The notes under the pieces: generated by a model
Database searches by the model: none
Told to the model about the DNA's origin: nothing
What the model saw: only the letters and a program-made list of their open reading frames with translations
Translations under genes and position numbers: made by a program
Assembly (NCBI GenBank): GCA_017390125.1
Contig: JAFPCT010000107.1
Coordinates: forward strand, 1-10,917
Direction: 5' to 3'
DNA length: 10,917 nucleotides
From: Treponema sp.
GTDB taxonomy: Bacteria; Spirochaetota; Spirochaetia; Treponematales; Treponemataceae
Part shown: positions 6,838 to 10,917 of the stretch, one piece after another
Layout: every line of letters begins with the position of its first letter
How positions within the stretch are numbered: position 1 is the first letter of the stretch

Positions 6838-8331
6838 TTATTTCAATTCCTTATTAATTTCAGTTCCCAAAACCCAGTTGTTTCCGGCTCCCATAGTTAC
6901 AAAGAGGAAACCGTCCGGGTATTTATTTTTATCAAGAGGTTTTTCAAGTTCTGAAAGGACAAAATTCTTTGCATCAAGAACTTCCTCAAAATAATGGACG
7001 TCATCATGATTTTTCTTTGTCTCCTCAAACAGAGTTTCACCAGTAATGTTGAAATCAGCCGGATTTTCCCGTGCAGAAGAATAGATTTTATGAAGGATTA
7101 CTGTATCTGCGCTGGAAAAACTTCCTGCAAATTCTGCAAGAAGAGCCTGAGTACGAGAATAAGTATGGCTCATGAAGTCAACTATTATCCTTCTTCTGCT
7201 GTAAAATTCTCTAAAACCGGCAAGGGTTGTGCGGACGGCAGTAGGATGATGACCGTAATCATCAATAATGATTGCGGAGGTACCGTTCTTTGTGCGAACA
7301 GAGCCAACGATTTCACTTCTTCGCTTTCCGCCGGAAAAGTTCAAAAGACCAGCCCTTATATTTTTCTCGAATTCAGAAGGATTTTTTCCGTCTGTGCGCA
7401 GGAGCTCACAGGCAAGAGCGACAGCAGCCGCAGCGTCACGAACCTCATGTTTTCCCGGAACCTTAAGGGAAAGATCACCTTTGAACAGAGAAAGAGAAAA
7501 TGAATTACGCTCATTTTTTACCGATTTGAATTCAAGATGATAGTCACCGGAAGCCTTTTCTCCGTAAGGAATCATCTTAAGGTCAGGACGTTTCCTGCCT
7601 GCAATACCGGCAGTTTCAACCGAACCTGCATCGTCTGCACAGTAAATTACCTGGCCGCCCTCCGGAAGCTTGCATAAATAATCGACAAACGCATCCCGGA
7701 TATCTTCATATTCAGGATAAAAATCCTGATGATCCGGCTCAACAGAAGTAAGTACAATTTTCTGAGGACAGAAAGACATGAAATGCTTCTGGTATTCGCA
7801 GGTTTCTGCAACAAAATAGGGACGGCTGCTAGAAGCACAGTCAGCAGAAGTATAAGTACAGTTATTTCCGAATGAATTGATTACACTTCCGGCAAGAACC
7901 TGACACGGCAGCGGAAGTTCCTTAAGGACTGTTCCTGTAAGTCCCGTTGTAGATGTCTTTCCATGCACGCCGCAGATTCCTGCGCTGTACGCACGCTCAG
8001 AATAAGAACCCAGCGCTTCAGTATAAAGCAGGCACGGTACGTTTTTTTTAGCGGCAGCAATCAGATCTGGATTTTTATCAAGCTTGTATGCAGAGGAATA
8101 GACAACATACTGTATTTTGTCCGTAATGTTGCTTTCACTGAAAGGCAGAGCCTTAAGTCCAAGTTTTTCTATTATTTCGTCTGTGTAAAAACGTTCAGAA
8201 ACATCACTTCCGGTTATTACGGCTCCGCGGCGAAACAGAATTTCCACAAGGGCCGCCATTCCGGTTCCTTTAATTCCTACAAAATGAATGTGAACACCTT
8301 TCAGGTCTTCCGGTAATTTATTTTTAGACAT
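6838..8331 (-). CDS. murC: UDP-N-acetylmuramate--L-alanine ligase
   Basis: 497-residue cytoplasmic Mur ligase that adds L-Ala to UDP-MurNAc using ATP, the first peptide step of peptidoglycan synthesis. The N-terminal Rossmann motif HFVGIKGTGM is at 16-25. The ATP P-loop GVHGKTSTT is at 121-129 (K125). The acidic pair E176/E179 lies in AETCEY, the variant also known from clostridial-type MurC. VEPDHQDFY is at 197-205, DDYGHHPT (357-364) is the MurC C-domain signature, SHTYSRTQAL follows at 388-397 and VTMGAGN at 478-484. DDYGHHPT and the IYSSARE stretch favour MurC over Mpl. The ATG at 8331 has no Shine-Dalgarno upstream (only A/T), yet no internal start fits before the Rossmann motif. A promoter just upstream predicts transcription starting at the ATG, so the message is probably leaderless. 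It heads the unit with yicC and the cmk-like gene. Confidence 0.93.
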   Translation of the reverse strand: MSKNKLPEDLKGVHIHFVGIKGTGMAALVEILFRRGAVITGSDVSERFYTDEIIEKLGLKALPFSESNITDKIQYVVYSSAYKLDKNPDLIAAAKKNVPCLLYTEALGSYSERAYSAGICGVHGKTSTTGLTGTVLKELPLPCQVLAGSVINSFGNNCTYTSADCASSSRPYFVAETCEYQKHFMSFCPQKIVLTSVEPDHQDFYPEYEDIRDAFVDYLCKLPEGGQVIYCADDAGSVETAGIAGRKRPDLKMIPYGEKASGDYHLEFKSVKNERNSFSLSLFKGDLSLKVPGKHEVRDAAAAVALACELLRTDGKNPSEFEKNIRAGLLNFSGGKRRSEIVGSVRTKNGTSAIIIDDYGHHPTAVRTTLAGFREFYSRRRIIVDFMSHTYSRTQALLAEFAGSFSSADTVILHKIYSSARENPADFNITGETLFEETKKNHDDVHYFEEVLDAKNFVLSELEKPLDKNKYPDGFLFVTMGAGNNWVLGTEINKELK

Positions 8332-8337
8332 ATTTTT

Positions 8338-8366
8338 ATTTTAGCGTAATACAGAGTTATGTGCAA
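8338..8366 (-). promoter_or_regulatory. Sigma-70-type promoter of murC, predicted to give a leaderless mRNA
   Basis: On the - strand TTGCAC (8366-8361), a 17-nt spacer and TAAAAT (8343-8338). If the last T of the -10 is at -7, +1 is base 8331, the A of the murC ATG. The 6 nt between -10 and ATG are AAAAAT, with no ribosome site. It lies just after the flgJ terminator, as expected for a new unit. The -35 hexamer is the same as that of leuC. Confidence 0.65.
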
Positions 8367-8380
8367 ATCTTGTCGGAAAC

Positions 8381-8412
8381 AAAAAAGGTCCTGCGCTCAA
8401 AGCAGAACCTTT
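8381..8412 (-). terminator. Rho-independent terminator after flgJ
   Basis: Reading the - strand, AAAGGTTCTGC (8412-8402) pairs with GCAGGACCTTT (8394-8384) with one G-U wobble, around a 7-nt loop, followed by a T-run through 8381. It begins 6 nt after the flgJ stop codon and ends 15 nt before the -35 of murC, separating the flagellar genes from the murC unit. Confidence 0.9.
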
Positions 8413-8418
8413 CACAGC

Positions 8419-8931
8419 CTAAACACTAAGGCTCAAATATATCTGATCGGCAAGGCCGAAACCTGCATTTTTCGTCATACTTGCGGCATATTCATCAAAC
8501 AGCATGTCCTCATACATCTTTCCGGCAAAATCACTGCCCCCAAGAGCAGACTTGCTCACAGTTTTGCGCATCTCAGAAAGCATCTGTTTTACAAAATAAC
8601 TTTCAAGCTCAAGTGATTTTTCATACAGTTTTGAAGTCTTGTCAATTTTCTTAGGCTGAACATGAGCGTTCGCCTGATTTGCAGCGGCACCAGAAGGAAG
8701 GGCAGCTTTATCGGCCTCTGAAGAAAAAGTTCCGCTGAATCCGGAAACAAAATCGCCGTTCAATTTTCCGTCCTGCACGACCTGAGAAAAAGAAAGGGTT
8801 TCCTTTTCCTTGCCCTGGACAGAGCGGATTAAATCCATAAACTTTGAGCTGTCGGCATTCATTCTTGATGAAGTTAATGCACCTTCGCCGCCAGTTATTC
8901 CGCTGAATGCATTTACCAAACCCATTTCCAT
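8419..8931 (-). CDS. flgJ: Flagellar rod-binding protein, FlgJ N-domain type without muramidase
   Basis: 170 residues from the ATG at 8931. The C-terminal part (about residues 101-169) is the rod-binding domain: LYEKSLELESYFVKQML, then GGSDFAGKMYEDML and DEYAASMTKNAGFGLADQ. It corresponds to the N-terminal rod-cap domain of enteric FlgJ, which supports rod assembly in the periplasm. The peptidoglycan-cutting GH73 domain is absent, so another enzyme must open the wall. The N-terminal 100 residues are low in complexity (Ser, Gly, Ala, Gln) and probably flexible; no clear signal peptide is seen, as in other rod proteins exported by the flagellar type III system. A GTG at 8940 could extend it by three residues, but that GTG is part of the ribosome site. 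It follows flgF-flgG but has its own candidate promoter. Confidence 0.88.
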   Translation of the reverse strand: MEMGLVNAFSGITGGEGALTSSRMNADSSKFMDLIRSVQGKEKETLSFSQVVQDGKLNGDFVSGFSGTFSSEADKAALPSGAAANQANAHVQPKKIDKTSKLYEKSLELESYFVKQMLSEMRKTVSKSALGGSDFAGKMYEDMLFDEYAASMTKNAGFGLADQIYLSLSV

Positions 8932-8936
8932 ATTTT

Positions 8937-8944
8937 CCACCTCT
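8937..8944 (-). promoter_or_regulatory. Ribosome binding site that sets the flgJ start
   Basis: The - strand reads AGAGGTGG from 8944 to 8937, and the AGAGG part lies 8 nt before the ATG at 8931. The in-frame GTG at 8940 is inside this site and would have no ribosome site of its own, so ATG 8931 is preferred. Confidence 0.7.
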
Positions 8945-8951
8945 GATTAAT

Positions 8952-8978
8952 TTATCGGCATTGCAAGAAATTTGTTAA
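8952..8978 (-). promoter_or_regulatory. Sigma-28 (FliA)-like promoter for flgJ
   Basis: On the - strand TTAA (8978-8975), 15 nt, then GCCGATAA (8959-8952). The -10 octamer is an exact match to the enteric sigma-28 consensus and the -35 matches three of four bases of TAAA at the standard 15-nt spacing. Predicted start is near 8945, giving a very short leader of about 14 nt that just includes the ribosome site. It lies directly after a terminator-like hairpin. Confidence 0.55.
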
Positions 8979-8980
8979 GG

Positions 8981-9034
8981 AAAAGAAAAAGGCGGAAACC
9001 GGAAACTTTTTTCAAGAGATCCGCTCATCCGCCT
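8981..9034 (-). terminator. Probable terminator between flgG and flgJ
   Basis: On the - strand AGGCGGA (9034-9028) pairs with TCCGCCT (8996-8990), and an inner CGGA/TCCG pair (9023-9020 with 9003-9000) shortens the large loop. A T-rich tail TTTTTCTTTTCC follows. The outer stem is short but GC-rich. It may reduce read-through from flgF-flgG into flgJ. Weaker than the other two terminators in the window because of its 31-nt outer loop. Confidence 0.6.
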
Positions 9035-9063
9035 GTCAGAACTGCATCAGATGCATTTCAATT

Positions 9064-9858
9064 CTATCGCTTCAAGTTTACTGCTGTCTGAAGCATTGTA
9101 TCGCTGGTCTGAATTGCCTTTGAGTTGAACTCATAGGCTCTCTGAGCAACAATCATCTGAACCATTTCATTTACAACGCTTACGTTTGACATTTCAAGGA
9201 ACTTGTGGCGGGTATCACCAAAACCTTCAAATCCAGGACGACCGCCAAAAGCTTCTCCAGATGCTGCTGTCTCAATGAACATGTTGTCACCGTCTGCCTG
9301 GAGACCAACACTGTTTGGGAAACGGAACAATTCAAGCTGTCCTACTTCCACAGGCTCATTTCCGCCGTTAACCTTTACGCTTACACGTCCAGTCTGAGTA
9401 ATATTCATTGTAGAAACATCGTATCCTTCAGGAAGAATTATTTCCGGAAGAACGCGGTTTCCGTTTGAAGTTACAAGCTGTCCGTTCATATCAACCTTGA
9501 AAGAACCGTCGCGAGTATACGCATAGCTTCCGTCATATTTCTGAACGCGGAAGAAACCTTCTCCGACAATAGCAACATCTGTATCAACACCTGTTGACTG
9601 AAGGCTTCCCTGCTTCATTATGCGCTGTGTTGCAGCAAGTTTCACACCTGCGCCCTGCTGAATTCCTACAGGAGTAACAGTATCTTCTGTTGCAGGAGTA
9701 CCGGCAAGCTTTACGTTCTGATAAATCAGGTCCTCAAATTCAACGCGCTGCTGTTTGAAACCTGTTGTATTAACGTTTGAAAGGTTGTTTGAAATAGCAT
9801 CCATATTCTGCTGCTGTCCGTTCATTCCTGTAGCAGCTGTCCACAAACTTCTTACCAT
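9064..9858 (-). CDS. flgG: FlgG, flagellar distal rod protein
   Basis: 264 residues, the standard FlgG length. The N-terminal rod/hook motif AISNNLSNVNTTGFK is at 21-35. Next comes the FlgG-type segment around TPVGIQQGAGV (62-72), the central D1 domain with VDTDVAIVGEGFF (91-103) and YTRDGSF (114-120), and the C-terminal helix motif SNVSVVNEMVQMIVAQRAYE (224-243). It polymerises into the distal rod that crosses the periplasm and joins the hook; in spirochaetes the filament attached to it stays in the periplasm. No signal peptide, as expected for type III export. The ATG at 9858 has TAGGAG (9871-9866), which overlaps the flgF stop codon, 7 nt upstream. It is second in the flgF-flgG unit, with a 10-nt gap. 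Confidence 0.95.
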   Translation of the reverse strand: MVRSLWTAATGMNGQQQNMDAISNNLSNVNTTGFKQQRVEFEDLIYQNVKLAGTPATEDTVTPVGIQQGAGVKLAATQRIMKQGSLQSTGVDTDVAIVGEGFFRVQKYDGSYAYTRDGSFKVDMNGQLVTSNGNRVLPEIILPEGYDVSTMNITQTGRVSVKVNGGNEPVEVGQLELFRFPNSVGLQADGDNMFIETAASGEAFGGRPGFEGFGDTRHKFLEMSNVSVVNEMVQMIVAQRAYEFNSKAIQTSDTMLQTAVNLKR

Positions 9859-9868
9859 CTATTTACTC

Positions 9869-10669
9869 CTATCGACCGTTGAATACGGCAGTTTTGCCCC
9901 ACAAGGTGCCCATCATTGAATCTTCACTTGTGATTGTCTTCTGGTTTGCCTCGTACGCCCGGTTCACTTCAATCATCTGAACCATCTCATTAACTACATT
10001 TACGTTTGATGTCTCAAGATAGCCCTGAATCATTCTTGGACGCTCGTTTCCTTCTGCAATATGCGCATATCCGGAAATATCGTTCGAGCTGTAAAGGTTT
10101 GCACCCATTTTTTTAAGGTAGCGCTCATTGTCAAAGCGCACAACCTTGAACCTGTCAATAAGGTTGCCGTCCTCTCCTGTAATCATTCCGTCTGAATTTA
10201 CCGTAAATCGGTCATTCTCTGCATGAATATAGCCTTTTTCGCCGAGAACAGGGTATCCGTCTTTTGTAAGAAGGATACCTTCTTTTCCAAGAATGAAGTT
10301 TCCGTCGCGTGTATATCGTTCTCCAAGAGGTGTTTCAATACAGAAAAATCCTTTGTCGGAAAAAGCTATGTCGCAGTTTGAATCAGTCTGACGGAAAGAA
10401 CCCTGTGAAAAATCCGTGTAATTTTCATTTGTTTCTACACCAAGTCCGAGTTTTCCGATTACGGGAGACGCATCTGCTGAACCAAACGGAGTTTCATATA
10501 CACCGTCAAGATTCATGCGTCTCAAAAGGAGCTCTGGAAAATTCTTGCTTACAGTTACATCTTTTTTGTAGCCTGCAGTATCAACATTTGCAAGATTGTT
10601 TGAAATTGCATCCAGCCTGTTCTGCTGTGCATTCATTCCGCTTGCGCCGGTATACCAGCCTCTTATCAT
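9869..10669 (-). CDS. flgF: FlgF-like flagellar rod protein
   Basis: 266 residues related to FlgG along the whole length: AISNNLANVDTAGYKK (21-36), GLGVETNENYTDFSQGSF (75-92), CDIAFSDKGFF (99-109), YTRDGNF (119-125) and the C-terminal SNVNVVNEMVQMIEVNRAYE (221-240). It is a rod component of the basal body exported by the flagellar type III apparatus; the position directly before flgG supports a FlgF (proximal rod) role. Some annotators would call it FlgG-like or FlhO. Differences from FlgG include a shortened central region and no GIQQGAG segment. The ATG at 10669 has GGGGGT (10680-10675) as ribosome site 5 nt upstream. A sigma-28-like promoter about 60 nt upstream drives the unit. Paralogue identity (FlgF rather than a second FlgG) is the only doubt. 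Confidence 0.88.
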   Translation of the reverse strand: MIRGWYTGASGMNAQQNRLDAISNNLANVDTAGYKKDVTVSKNFPELLLRRMNLDGVYETPFGSADASPVIGKLGLGVETNENYTDFSQGSFRQTDSNCDIAFSDKGFFCIETPLGERYTRDGNFILGKEGILLTKDGYPVLGEKGYIHAENDRFTVNSDGMITGEDGNLIDRFKVVRFDNERYLKKMGANLYSSNDISGYAHIAEGNERPRMIQGYLETSNVNVVNEMVQMIEVNRAYEANQKTITSEDSMMGTLWGKTAVFNGR

Positions 10670-10730
10670 TTTTTACCCCCATGTTCCGCAGCAAAAACTG
10701 CTTCCCACCACATTAAAATGTTCACTTTAA

Positions 10731-10757
10731 TTATCGGAATATGAAAAAATAGGTTTA
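10731..10757 (-). promoter_or_regulatory. Sigma-28 (FliA)-like promoter for flgF-flgG
   Basis: On the - strand TAAA (10757-10754), exactly 15 nt, then TCCGATAA (10738-10731). This matches the TAAA-N15-GCCGATAA consensus in 11 of 12 positions. Predicted start near 10724 gives a leader of about 55 nt to the flgF ATG. No competing sigma-70 promoter is evident on this strand in the divergent region. Confidence 0.7.
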
Positions 10758-10790
10758 GAATGAATTTTCATCTATTTACACAATAAGTCT

Positions 10791-10818
10791 TTGAAATTTT
10801 ATGAACTCCGTTTATACT
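10791..10818 (+). promoter_or_regulatory. Sigma-70-type promoter of glgC, predicted to give a leaderless mRNA
   Basis: TTGAAA (10791-10796), a 16-nt spacer, TATACT (10813-10818). The predicted start falls at 10825-10826, and the glgC ATG is at 10826. The 7 nt between the -10 and ATG (GTCTATT) contain no ribosome site. It does not overlap the divergent flgF promoter, and nothing else was recognised in this 156-bp intergenic region. Confidence 0.65.
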
Positions 10819-10825
10819 GTCTATT

Positions 10826-10917
10826 ATGGATTCATTAGAGAGAAGTAAACTGCGTGTAGTGTGCCTCATTTTAGGAGGAGGAAAAGGAACAAGGCTCTTT
10901 CCGCTTACAAAAGAAAG
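10826..10917 (+). CDS. glgC: Glucose-1-phosphate adenylyltransferase (ADP-glucose pyrophosphorylase), 3'-truncated by the window edge
   Basis: Only the first 30 codons are present, but they contain LILGGGKGTRLFPLTKER (residues 14-31, the last codon cut by the edge). This is the nucleotide-binding N-terminus of the GlgC family, which makes ADP-glucose from glucose-1-phosphate and ATP for glycogen synthesis. The GGGKGTR loop with Arg, Lys and the FPLTKER follow-up separates it from the more distant NDP-sugar pyrophosphorylases, though a GlgD-like paralogue cannot be excluded from so short a stretch. The ATG at 10826 starts MDSLERSKLRVV, a plausible short N-terminal extension. It has no Shine-Dalgarno, and the promoter position suggests leaderless translation. 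It is divergent from flgF. Confidence 0.85.
   Translation, partial: MDSLERSKLRVVCLILGGGKGTRLFPLTKE

Noticed and set aside
6994..7503. 169-codon + strand open frame opposite murC, plus other long antisense frames at 3031-3285, 4379-4672 and 10309-10716
   Set aside because: They are shadows of strongly conserved genes, with no family motifs and no ribosome sites of note.
8932..8940. GTG at 8940 as the flgJ start
   Set aside because: The GTG lies within the ribosome site that fits ATG 8931 at ideal spacing.
9043..9055. Short palindrome TGCATCAGATGCA after flgG
   Set aside because: Only 6-bp arms with a 1-nt centre, no T-run, no adjacent promoter; not enough to call a site.
1..10917. Mobile element, phage, CRISPR, toxin-antitoxin or defence system
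   Set aside because: No transposase, integrase, repeat array or toxin-antitoxin pair is visible; genes are housekeeping, tightly packed and intact.

Overview
The window looks like chromosomal DNA of a spirochaete, most likely a host-associated Treponema with a fairly full biosynthetic repertoire. The main reasons are the axial-filament-style flagellar rod cluster flgF-flgG followed by a single-domain rod-binding FlgJ, a motile bacterium that makes peptidoglycan (murC), an archaeal-type CMP kinase family protein and TPR proteins typical of the genus. The genus call is inference from protein character and gene order; no rRNA is present to confirm it. All genes appear intact except the two cut by the window edges. 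There are no mobile elements, CRISPR arrays or tRNA genes that I can see, and coding density is very high.

Left part, + strand (1-5315): the 3' end of a TPR repeat protein; rlmN (23S rRNA/tRNA A2503/A37 C2-methyltransferase) 9 nt later; a strong sigma-70 promoter starting 3 nt after rlmN; a small HMA-fold protein without metal-binding cysteines, coupled by 1 nt to a D-2-hydroxyacid dehydrogenase; then a second promoter with an inverted repeat over its -35/spacer, driving leuC-leuD (isopropylmalate isomerase-type hydro-lyase). This half closes with a terminator that works in both directions.

Right part, - strand (10669 down to 5403): flgF-flgG behind a good sigma-28-type promoter; a terminator-like hairpin; a second sigma-28-like promoter directly before flgJ; a strong terminator; then a sigma-70-type promoter placed so that the predicted transcript begins at the ATG of murC, followed by yicC and a cmk-like gene, ending at the shared bidirectional terminator. 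At the far right edge the divergent + strand gene glgC begins, again with a promoter spacing that predicts a leaderless mRNA.

Together the genes cover cell-wall precursor synthesis, RNA modification and turnover, nucleotide metabolism, branched-chain or related hydroxyacid metabolism, glycogen synthesis and flagellar rod assembly. This is a mostly ordinary housekeeping region. Its interest lies in compact promoter architecture (two predicted leaderless genes, two sigma-28-like promoters on rod genes, a probable operator at leuC) and in several proteins that lack a hallmark residue (HMA protein without CxxC, P-loop with Asn for Lys).
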